Shown one piece after another: positions 55,241 through 64,000 of a stretch of DNA of 64,000 nt (within the stretch, counting starts at the first letter, position 1; each line of letters starts with the position of its first letter). The stretch is from positions 1,758,839-1,822,838 of the forward strand of contig JAPTYO010000015.1 in the NCBI GenBank assembly GCA_036873135.1. The letters are read 5' to 3'. The notes beneath the pieces are model-generated. The model was not told where the DNA came from. It was given only the letters and a program-made list of their open reading frames with translations, and ran no database searches. The position numbers were made by a program, and so were the translations under genes. Source of the stretch: Clarkia xantiana subsp. parviflora. Taxonomy: Eukaryota; Streptophyta; Magnoliopsida; Myrtales; Onagraceae.

Positions 55241-57600
55241 TAATGGTATTAATTATGATGAATAAAATTGGAGTGTGTGTGTTGAACTATCCACTACGAT
55301 TTCAAAAATTGGAGAGGACAACTACATATGAAGATAGTAATCTGTATGATTTTGACAATAAGAAATGAATGTAATAATTTGTTTCCCCAAGAATTAGAGT
55401 AGGTTCTTTGATGATCTGAAGGCATATATGGTGATACATTCGACCTTGGTAAAAAAATGGGTTGAAGAAGACTTCAATTGAAACCAGACGATGTTATAGC
55501 TTAGTATTCCTTCGCATCCGCCTCGGTGGAAGCAAGGATGCAAACGCTAGAATTTTTTTGGTTGAATGAGATGATGTTCTCTCTTTCCATGGATGTCGGC
55601 GTAAAACCTGCATCGGGTCTTCAGGATGGAAGGTCAACATGGAAAGGATGTATATGGTTGTCTGATATTGACAGGTCTTAATAACCTTGAGCCTAATCAA
55701 ATACAGTAACCACAGCAGTGAAAGAGAAACCTTATCTGCTCACCATAATGAGTTCGAAAGAAGTGAACCATGATCCGCATAGCAAGAAGAGAACTGGACC
55801 GAATAAGTCTTATACGATAAACCGGTGGGTTAAACCCCGTTGATAAAGTGCGTCTCAAAGACGCCTCGTAGGTCATGTGTATGAAGCTGTAAAATGTTTT
55901 ATACGGACACAAATCATTTGAAGTAATTCACTCTTGAATTTACTCAGACGAGATGTTCAACATGACTCAAAGTTCTTAACTATATGCGCCAGAATCATAG
56001 ATCAAATATTCAAACTTCAGATCAAGAACTATACCATTGTCATTTATCGTTCATTGTTCGTTTCTAAAATTTTGGTTATTTTTAGATTCGGAGTTATTGA
56101 ATAAAGTAGTTGTTGCTCGATTCGAAGCTCAATTTTCTTATCAATTTAATGTCTCGGTTGAACGAGAACGATCCGGAACGAAAATAAAAACCTACGGGTT
56201 AGGACCAAAATTTCGGCCAGGTAAAACTGGACGAATAAAACAAAACGACACACATACTCCGTCATCTCAGTCGGTACAACTGAACTGAATATACCCATCG
56301 ATTGCGTAGCTAGATAGAAAGATTTAGTAATTCTTATTTGTTAGTACTCCATTTAAAATGATTATTTGCGTAATAATTAAACATGTTCAAACCCGATTAA
56401 ATTAAATTTAGAAACGAAACGATTTAAACCACAGGATAAAACTGGTTTTATGCGCCGTACGCGCTTGTGCCTCGAGAGACGGAACACATCGTTTTGAAGT
56501 ACAAATTTAATCATGATGTATTTTAATGAATGAATGCTGAATTTTCGTTTATAACCCTTTGGAAATAACTCATTGATGACTACTATAGTTAGAAGTACGC
56601 TTTAATGCTACTACGATCGAGTAGTACATCAACTATAGCATTAAAGCAAAAGCTTAAATGCATAGCCCATGAGATGGATAAATCTCTGGATGAGTTAATA
56701 AATGAAAGGAAGTAGTCAGTAAAATGACACTCCCTCTACTAGCCTTTAACGAAAAGTTTTGGCTAAGCCATCATATTACTAAATACATCAAGAAACATAG
56801 TCTAAAATTACATTAAATTAGGATCTAACATTAATTGTTCCTACGGGACAAAATTAAGTTGATTCATATTAATGTAAAACTATGTTCCAATAAAATCGGT
56901 TAGAGCGTTACCTTAAAAGCTATGAAATGATTCGGGTGAAACCTTATCATAAAGCTGCAATAATTTGCACATTAAACATCTATTTATCAAGAGTACGGTC
57001 TACTCTTAAAGAATACAAATTTAAGATTAGCTTGGATTAATGGTAACGTGGATGAACATGACACATTATAGAAATTTGAGGATGGACTTCCAATGCTTTG
57101 CGGAACGAAACAAACTAAAGTACTGATCGGATTAAAATAGATAAAGGAGATTCTCAGGTCCCACTTACTTCGAGTGGGAGAATGATATAGCATTAGTAAA
57201 TGCATTAGTAAATGACATGGTAAATGATGATGGAAACGTCCTCATAATAAATCCAGTGGGAGGCTCACTCCCCCTCACATAATCATCACTAAATGTTAAT
57301 GCGAATCAAGTCGGACCTGATAATCATAATGCTGAACCATTGGATGAAAATCCAATAGTCGTCGCAACTGCCCATTATTCCTAGTGGGAGGAAATGACTA
57401 AACTGATTCCAGATCCTAGTAATCAAAGAATAAATCTCGAAGATAAAATCCCGAGACCAAGAGGTCATCCTGAGAAAGTTGCAGACTAATGTTCTGGCAA
57501 CGCGAGTAATGCTCCGAAAAGAAGCATTATTCCGAGTGGGAGTAACGATCAGACTAAAGATGAGATTATCGAGCCTAGACTTAGTCTAAGGCAACGGACT
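55241..57600 (+). other. C3 region between leader and RT
   Basis: No convincing gag, protease or integrase is visible. It shares with C1 and C4 the block around 56380-57000 (gaaacgatttaaaccac, ggaacacatcgttttgaag, ccaataaaatcggttagagc). From about 57140 the linker before RT repeats the phrase gagtgggag. Confidence 0.6.
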
Positions 57601-57639
57601 TCTTTTAAGAAGTATCCCATCAAATGAGACATTCGTTCA

Positions 57640-59152
57640 CGAACCAGTGACGGTTCGGCAAGCAATGGAAGGACCTCAAACGAAGGAATGGAGGAAAACA
57701 ATGGAGGATGAAATTTCCTAAATGAGAACAAATTCGTTTTTGGTCTTTAGTTGATTACCCTGCTAACAACAGAGCTAGAAAGTAAAATTTATAATTCACT
57801 ACTGATGGAAAATTTGAGTGATGCAAAACTCGAACAATTGCGAAAGGATATACCCAAATTCACGAAGTGGACTTTGATGAAACATACTCACCAACTGTGC
57901 GTTATACCACAGTTAGGGCCATCCTTGCCCTTATTGCAAGCCTCGATCACGAGCCTGCATCAAATGGATGTTAAAGACCGCATTTCTCCATGGAAATCTG
58001 GAGGAATAGATCTATATGGAGCAGCCAGAGGGTTTTATTACTCCTGGAAAAGAACGTAAAGTTTGCAAACTCCAAAGATCTATTTACGGTCTTAAACAAT
58101 CATCTTGGGTATGGTATCGCAGATTCCACGAGGAAATCGTCGGAAACGTATTCGTGAATCTTCACGAGGATCCCTGCGTTTACACCAAGACCTTCGGGTC
58201 TAACTATGTCATCATAATCTTATACGTAGATGACATACTCATTGCTGCAAACGATGTGAGTTTCATGAACAAATCAATCATCAGCATTTGAGATGAAAGA
58301 CATGGGAGAGCCCACGTACGTCTTAGGCATTAAAATTTCCCGAGATCAAGCCACCCGGAGATTGTGTCTATATCAAGAATCATATATCAACAAACTGTTG
58401 AAAAGATTCAGAATGCTCGATGCTAAACCCGTGGATACGTCGGTTGTGTTCGGGTGCGCGCTGTCGAAGCGTGATGGCCCTGAAAAACCAGCATGAGCGT
58501 GAACAGATGAAGAGTACAGAGTATCTAAGCATGGTAGGAAGTTTAATGTACGCCATGTTATGTATTCGGCCAGACATCTGTTACGCTGTGGGCCTAGTAG
58601 CAAGATCCAATCAGATCCTGGCTATCAACGTTTAAAGGCCGTAAAATGAATAATAAGACATCTGAAAGGTACTGCCGACTACGTTCTGTGCTATAAGGGC
58701 AGGCAAATCGAATTGACTGGTTATAGTGACGCCGACCACGGTGGCGATCCGGACGATTGTAAGTCCACCACAGGGGGAGTTTTCCTCCTTGCTAATGCTT
58801 CCATATCATGGGTAAGCAAGAAGCAATCTTGAGTCGCTCTTTCCACTATGGAATCAGAATTCGTTGCCCTTTCTAGAAATGCACAAGAAGCATTCTGGCT
58901 GAAAATGCTTCTTACTGCATTAATTGGCACTGACAAGAAGAGTAAACCTGTGAAGGTATACTCCGACAGTCAGGCAGCCATTGCAGCAGTTAAGAATCCA
59001 AAGTACTATAGTAGGACCAAACACATTGATGTGAAATACAATTATGGCAAATCAGTTTTGGAAGACAATATAAACACTTTAGAATACTTGCCCACAGACA
59101 ATATGGTCGCAGACCCATTAACTAAACCATTACGTAGAGAAATTTCCGAATA
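57640..59152 (+). pseudogene. pol: C3 reverse transcriptase and RNase H, broken
   Basis: The RT N-terminus is read as VRQAMEGPQTKEWRKTMEDE, then ERKVCKLQRSIYGLKQSS and the catalytic YVDD at 58222-58233 (LYVDDILIAAND), then MKDMGEPTYVLGIKISRD and RPDICYAVGLVARS after frameshifts near 58288 and 58490. RNase H reads HLKGTADYVLCYKG, SDADHGGDPDDCKSTTGG, STMESEFVALSRNAQEA, YSDSQAAIAAVKNPKYY and ends TDNMVADPLTKPL near 59130. Single stops remain (for example before VALST). It is better kept than C1 and supplies the empty site for MITE M1. Confidence 0.92.
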
Positions 59153-60313
59153 GCACGTAAAACTGCTTGGATTATGTAAGGCTTAATAAGTGGCTTGTAT
59201 GAGTGATGATATTTTGACATTTGAAATAAAATTTTGATTGAATAAAAGAATTTCAAATTGAGTATATGATCTATCGACGTCATAATGATAAATAACATCG
59301 GATTTTTCGATGTATAAACTAAGTCGTAGGAAGAGGTAAAACTCTTCCACCAAAATTATGTCGGATGTGAACCATGCCTCGTCACACAGGCAAAGTCATT
59401 TTGTAGGAGAGAGGAATCTCTACCACAACAAGATTGGCTAAGAACCAGGGGATAAACCTAATTAAACGAAACGATAACTTGGTCACGCTTATAGCATAAC
59501 TTAAACTTCGTTTTATAAATCGCTGTGTTGGACTCTGTACATCATTAAAATCACATCCAGGGCCAGATGAAAGACTCTGCGATAGCATGATTGACATATC
59601 CCACCCCTGGCTTGTCCAGGTGTGCTATCGACGCGTGCTTCATACTACGCGTGCCATGTTTGACCACGGGGTCATGCTCGGTTGTGCTAGCTAAAATCCT
59701 TGTGATTCAACGGGCGCATACTTCTTCACCTTGAGCGTGTGATTGATCCCGGGTGTCTTATGAAGAGGCACCCAAAGTATCCTCTCGGACTCAGAACTTA
59801 TACCTAAGGTCTAGCTCAATGTTCGCTTCCCGGCGTACGAGCGTAGAGCCAAAGAAAACGGCCAAGTGACCACGTCTTGGAAACCGGTTGAGTTAGACTA
59901 AGGGTATAAGCTATGGGGATGGTCATATTCACCTATAAATTCACCGAATCTTGTGTTCACATGGTGGCCACCAACCAGATATTAGTTGAAGGTTGTGAAC
60001 ACTTGTACGGATGCCCTGGAGAAGTATTCCTATGTGGAAAACTGGGTAATTGGTGAATTATCAGTTGACCAATGATACAGTGCGGTACATATTTTATTTT
60101 TGACAGGATTGATTTACGAAAGGGAATCAACGTTCTGCGGGCGCTAGAACACTCCTAACAGATGAGTAGTACGATGCCCGTCGTATCCCCCGGTCGCACG
60201 GCAAACCTCGTATGAACTATTCGGAGACGGAGACAATGACTGAAGACTGAAATGTTGATGCTATTGGATGACAATACATTAATAGGCACCCTCCCATTCC
60301 GGCGAGTGGGAGC
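59153..60313 (+). other. C3 3' untranslated region and polypurine tract
   Basis: Homologous to the same region of C1, C2 and C5. The tract ggcgagtgggagc ends at 60313. No gene. Confidence 0.75.
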
Positions 60314-60912
60314 TCTTAGCATATGGTGACGTGGCGCCGTAATTGGTAGCCCGTTAATATATCTGGTTACCTAAGATAATTAGGTAAATGTCACATTAGG
60401 GCCAATTGGGCAAGACCCAATTCCCATGTGACATGGGAGGCCCAAAATTGGGCCTCCCACCCACATAGTAGTTCGGCCGAAACCTTAATAGTAGGGAGGA
60501 GGATTTTCTCCTCCTCCCACTATATAAGGAGGTCTTGGGGTCACTCCCAAAACACACGTTGATCACAACTGCTCCTAAGTTGTGATTTGAGAGAAATCCC
60601 TTTCTCTGAATAGTGAGTTTCGACCGGCCCCCTAACAGCACCATTGGTGTGCCAAATTGCTTCCGAGCACTCAGTCTGAGGTTCTGTCCCCGTTGAATAA
60701 TCGATCAGAGATTTTGTTGTGGAGCTTATACCGCGTAGGACTTCTTCTCACGAAGAACTTGTATGGGTTCCGACCGGAGGATCAGAACTCCCTCCACAAC
60801 GTTCTTGGACAGGAAAGCTACTGAGGTATGTGTACATTATTCCGCTGCGTAATTAGATTACTTACTAGTACACGTTTAGCTTTCCGTAGTATTACGTCCC
60901 CGTAATCCAATA
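60314..60912 (+). repeat. C3 3' LTR
   Basis: 599 bp. The first bases are tcttagcatatgg (tg changed to tc) and it ends gtaatccaata (ca changed to ta), followed by the duplication gacgt. The TATA box actatataaggagg lies near 60518. Confidence 0.92.
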
Positions 60913-61050
60913 GACGTAACAATGTATAACATAACCTACTAAACTAATAAAAAATTTACTATCGGTTTGGATCAAAATGACGTGGCCTTGAACTTCAAGT
61001 AATGGACTTCGAGGTATCGTCATAGGCTAGCTCTCTTAGGTATCATTTCT
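60913..61050 (-). other. Unassigned DNA right of C3
   Basis: It continues the DNA at 41974-42160 across the C3 insertion. It has no homology to C1 or C3 that I can see, and no clear frame. It passes into C4 at about 61050. Confidence 0.4.
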
Positions 61051-62092
61051 TAGCTTTTAAGGTAACGCTCCAACCGATTTTATTGGAACATAGTTTTACA
61101 TTAATATAAATCAACTTAAATTCATTTCATAGGAACAATTAATGTTGAGTTCTAACATAATGTAATTATAAACTATGTTTCTTGAAGAATTTAATAATAT
61201 GATTGCTTAGCCATACTTTTCGTTAAAGGCCTATAGTGGGAGTGTCAATTTACTGACTACTTCCTTTCGTTTATTAACTCATCCAGAGACTTATCCACCT
61301 CATGGACTATGCATTTGAGCTTTTACTTAATGCTATAGTTGATGTATTACTTGATCGTAGTAGCATTAAGGCATACTTCTTCTTGACTATAGTAGTCATC
61401 AATGAGTTATTTCCAAGGGATCATAAAGAAACTTAGCATTCATACATTAAAACACTTCATTATTAAATTTGTACTTTAAAACGATGTGTTCCGTCTTTCG
61501 AGGTACACGCGCGTACGGCGCATAAAACCAGTTTTTCCCGTGGTTTAAATCGTTTCATTCTCAAATTTAATATCAAATCGGTTTGAACATGTTTTAATTA
61601 TTACGCAAATAATTGTGTTTTAAATGGAGTACTAACAAATAAGGATGGAATTAACGGTCGGTTCGTTTTACGACTTTATGCAATCGATGGATGTTTGATT
61701 AGGTGAGTGAATGTTTTATTTGATCCAACCGTTTTACTGGAGGATTCACAGATTAGTTATTTGTTTTGGATCAATCCCGTTTAATCGAGTCGAATAATTT
61801 CGATAAGTAGGCCAAATCATGAACTTAATGGTTACTACTTTATTCAATAATTATGAATCATCATTAACTAAACATAAACATTTATTGATAATAAGAGAAC
61901 TTTTAGACATTGATACTGCACTAAGATACATTACAAAGCTTTTAGAGGTAAAGGAAAAGTAAAGTCGAAAAGGAAAACTCTAGCCATCTTCACCAACGTC
62001 CCTGAAAGAAATTCACAAGTGAATCATATCAATAGACTTAGCGATATAAAACGTTTAACGGTTTCACATATGTGGCAAACGAGGTGTACCTT
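61051..62092 (-). other. C4 region downstream of gag
   Basis: It is non-coding and shares blocks with C1 and C3 in the gap between gag and RT. On the minus strand the part after gag (about 61990-61860) resembles a gene end, with gcttttgtaatgta-like and caataaatg words. No protease or integrase is visible. Confidence 0.5.
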
Positions 62093-62752
62093 TTACAGTA
62101 CTTCATCAATAGTATTTGTCATACTACGGATCTCGTTTGAGGACCAATTCGATCCTGTTTCCTCAGCTATTTCCTTAGTCCTCTTGCGGTGGCACACAGG
62201 GGAACTTTTCAGTCTCTCTTGGTTGCTTTCCTTGAATAGAAACATGGAGTACTTAACTGAAACAATTAAGTATCCTAGTCCATTATCGCCAGCAAACCAT
62301 GATATCGGACATCCCTGTGCGATATTGATTATCTTTCTCCAATTGGATCTTTCGATCTTTCGGTTACACACAGGTTTTACTCTGGTGTTGTTTGAAAGTA
62401 GGTCATCATACTCTATTATTACTTTTCTTGCTTCGGCTGCCTTTCCACTACCAAAACGGAGTTTAAGGGCAGCCCAAAGCTGAACAGCAGAATAATTGAG
62501 CGTGAAGTCCTCTGCAACCTCTTTATCCAAGGATGCCAATATCACCTTGCAAGCGTTCTTATCTCCCAAGCCTATGTTCCCTATTATGGGAACTAGGTTG
62601 TGTTCTGCTGGTACCGACATTTTCTCTCTTGTAGTCATGATACAACCATGTGTATCACATGATATAAGACATTTTCTTACCATCTGACTCCATGCTTCGT
62701 AATCCATACCATCCAGATTGCATGGTTTATAAAAGCGTACCGACCCAGCCAT
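62093..62752 (-). CDS. gag: C4 gag, open frame with an unusual C-terminus
   Basis: The ATG at 62752 (MAGSVRFYKPCNLDGMDYEA) was chosen over one upstream because Copia gag usually starts shortly before the conserved Y-x-x-W. The N-terminal half fits Copia gag: MDYEAWSQMVRKCL, ACKVILASLDKEVAEDF, AVQLWAALKLRFGSG, ARKVIIEYDDLL. After about residue 130 the pattern is lost (RSNWRKIINIAQGCPISWF; SNWSSNEIRSMTNTIDEVL) and no zinc knuckle follows. The frame is 220 codons without a stop, shorter than a full gag. The tail could be a frameshifted gag, an intron read through, or captured DNA. Confidence 0.65.
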   Translation of the reverse strand: MAGSVRFYKPCNLDGMDYEAWSQMVRKCLISCDTHGCIMTTREKMSVPAEHNLVPIIGNIGLGDKNACKVILASLDKEVAEDFTLNYSAVQLWAALKLRFGSGKAAEARKVIIEYDDLLSNNTRVKPVCNRKIERSNWRKIINIAQGCPISWFAGDNGLGYLIVSVKYSMFLFKESNQERLKSSPVCHRKRTKEIAEETGSNWSSNEIRSMTNTIDEVL

Positions 62753-64000
62753 TAGAACTATTACAATTATAATCATGCTAAGTTAGGGAGACAATAACAT
62801 TTTGACAGAATTGCAAACATCGGATTATCTATTAGGATGGAATATGACGAATAGTGATCCTTCAGTCACTAAACCAACCCGACCGCCAGTAAACCGAGGG
62901 AAGGGGGTGTTGTGAAAGAGTTCACACCATTTTCGTCTTCAGTCCAATAGATCAGTCTTTTGAAAACGGTTATTATTTTCCAAATTACCGGAATGGGAAT
63001 TTTCAAACAAGCATAACCGATCTTAGCTTTCCCATGGCCCTTTTTTATTTTGTAAAATTATCCGATAATTTACGCTTGCATAATACTCAATCACGCCATA
63101 AACATCGAACAAACCAAAACAACAAGCTTACGCGTCATGCGTCTAATGTTCCTTAGCATACATAATTCTACTTAAAGTAAATTACCACATGCTTTCATTC
63201 ATGAACATTCTAGCATACGTGTCAAAACATGCAACTTCCGCATATGTCACACATAATTGGCGAATGATATTTTCAGTTTTAAAAACGTTTTGAAAATATT
63301 AGGGGCTGATTTGCAATTCATGCTTAAAATCTTATTATGCGAAATATCTAGACATGGATTCTATGCACTTTGAATCAGCATAGCATGTATGTCCTATTGC
63401 GCAAACCATATATTTAAATCCCAGAGCTCAATGCTCGCAATATATTATCCAGCTAGCTTGACTAAGTCAAGACGACAGTTCTAATATGTGTTGGAGAAAG
63501 TAAACAATTGCAATTCAGCCCACTAATTTAATCCAGTCCCAAAAAATGCATATCCGAGATCCATCCCCATAATCGTAACCAGATATTAGGGTTTTATCCG
63601 TAAACGTGTTAAAACGTAAACCCTAAGAGCACTGTTTAAAGTTCGAAAACATCTTGGATTTAAAATTTGAAATCCTATTTTATTGAACATTTAAAATTTC
63701 CGAAAAATTTTAAAATTTTGTTCGGTCCAATTTAAAAGTCCAGTTTGAGTCGGTCCGATTTTAAAAATCCGGTTTGGCCCGAAACGGTTCAATAAAATAA
63801 GATTGTGGTTCGGTTCATCACTCGAAACCGGTTTGGTTTACATTCACTTAGTTTCTTCGGTCCGACCCGACCAGACTAGGTCGACCCGATTAAGAAAAAC
63901 CCGGATTGGTTTAACCCGTTCCGGTTTTGCAAACTGGACCGGCCCAATAAACCCATAGGGTTCGGGCGAAATATATCTTGTGGGCTAAGTAGGGTTTTAA
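62753..64000 (-). other. C4 leader
   Basis: It is the reverse complement of C3 53960-55240 with minor changes (for example ttgactaagtcaagacgac at 63459). No gene. Confidence 0.75.

Larger units (their letters stand above)
42161..60912 (+). mobile_element. Copia C3, split by G2 at its primer site
   Basis: The LTRs are at 42161-42756 and 60314-60912, with a perfect target duplication gacgt (42156-42160, 60913-60917). The order is LTR, primer site (after G2), leader, gap without protease or integrase, RT, RNase H, 3' untranslated region, polypurine tract, LTR. It is the same family as C1 and C4, with the better kept RT-RNase H. No full gag or integrase was found. Confidence 0.92.
61051..64000 (-). 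mobile_element. Copia C4, 5' half, inverted relative to C3
   Basis: The minus strand matches C3 from the middle of the gag-RT gap back to the leader: 61060-61140 mirrors 56850-56930, 61400-61560 mirrors 56420-56580, and 62870-64000 mirrors 53960-55100. The window ends inside the leader, so LTR and primer site lie to the right. The end at about 61050 is abrupt, so RT and the 3' half are missing. A gag frame is at 62093-62752. Confidence 0.85.

Noticed and set aside
55494..56288. Short frames in C3 considered as host exons
   Set aside because: They are not shared with the same region of C1 and C4 and have no splice pattern or recognisable domain.

Overview
The window is plant nuclear DNA made almost entirely of nested LTR retrotransposons; I found no intact host gene, tRNA or rRNA. 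The evidence for a plant is: Copia elements primed by initiator tRNA-Met (tggtatcagagcc primer sites), Gypsy elements of the Tat type (tggcgcc primer site, a second archaeal-type RNase H, tandem repeats before the 3' LTR, and an extra multi-exon gene on the opposite strand), a Mutator-like foldback MITE, and AT-rich leaders with TA microsatellites. The species cannot be named from the sequence. Local labels used here: C1-C5 are Copia elements, G1-G5 are Gypsy/Tat elements, S1 is a solo LTR, M1 is a MITE.

Layout. 1-480: tandem repeats of a Tat-type 3' region in minus orientation. About 1080-14924: Copia C1 (+), split by Gypsy G1 (1561-7206, TSD gtgtt), whose 5' LTR carries solo LTR S1 (1832-2268, TSD cgtac); C1 is also split by MITE M1 (12739-13380, 9-bp TSD). 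14925 to about 16715: tandem repeats, polypurine tract and LTR of Tat element G5 (+). 16722-41973: 3' part of an old Copia, C5 (+), split by Gypsy G3 (-, 17672-38968, TSD ggtat) and by Copia C2 (+, 39442-41475, TSD gtaat). G3 is itself split by Gypsy G4 (-, 23010-33079, TSD cctcc) and by a stray G4-family LTR fragment (35908-36676). 42161-60912: Copia C3 (+, TSD gacgt), split exactly at its primer-binding site by Gypsy G2 (+, 42761-53118, TSD agtgg). About 61050-64000: 5' half of Copia C4 (-). Between C5 and C4, once C3 is removed, lies a short stretch of unassigned DNA with a protein-like open frame.

Coding content. C1 and C3 keep reverse transcriptase and RNase H; C1 also keeps gag with a zinc knuckle; C4 shows a gag frame; C2 keeps only an integrase core. 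G3 carries gag, reverse transcriptase, two RNase H domains and integrase, but lacks protease and the start of RT. G2 carries gag and protease plus a second partial gag, and no RT. G1 has neither gag nor pol. G4 has only remnants of gag and protease. All are broken by stops, frameshifts or deletions, so the copies seen here could move only by borrowing proteins from elsewhere.

The most notable signal is an antisense gene between the coding region and the 3' LTR in G1, G2, G3 and G4. In G2 and G3 it is spliced (GT-AG introns) and encodes related proteins: an N-terminal domain resembling the 'putative gypsy-type transposon' family and a C-terminal coiled coil. It persists in elements that have lost all or most of pol. 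Relative ages from nesting: C5 before G3 before G4; C5 before C2; C4-side DNA before C3 before G2; C1 before G1 before S1. G4 has nearly identical LTRs and looks young although its interior is gutted.
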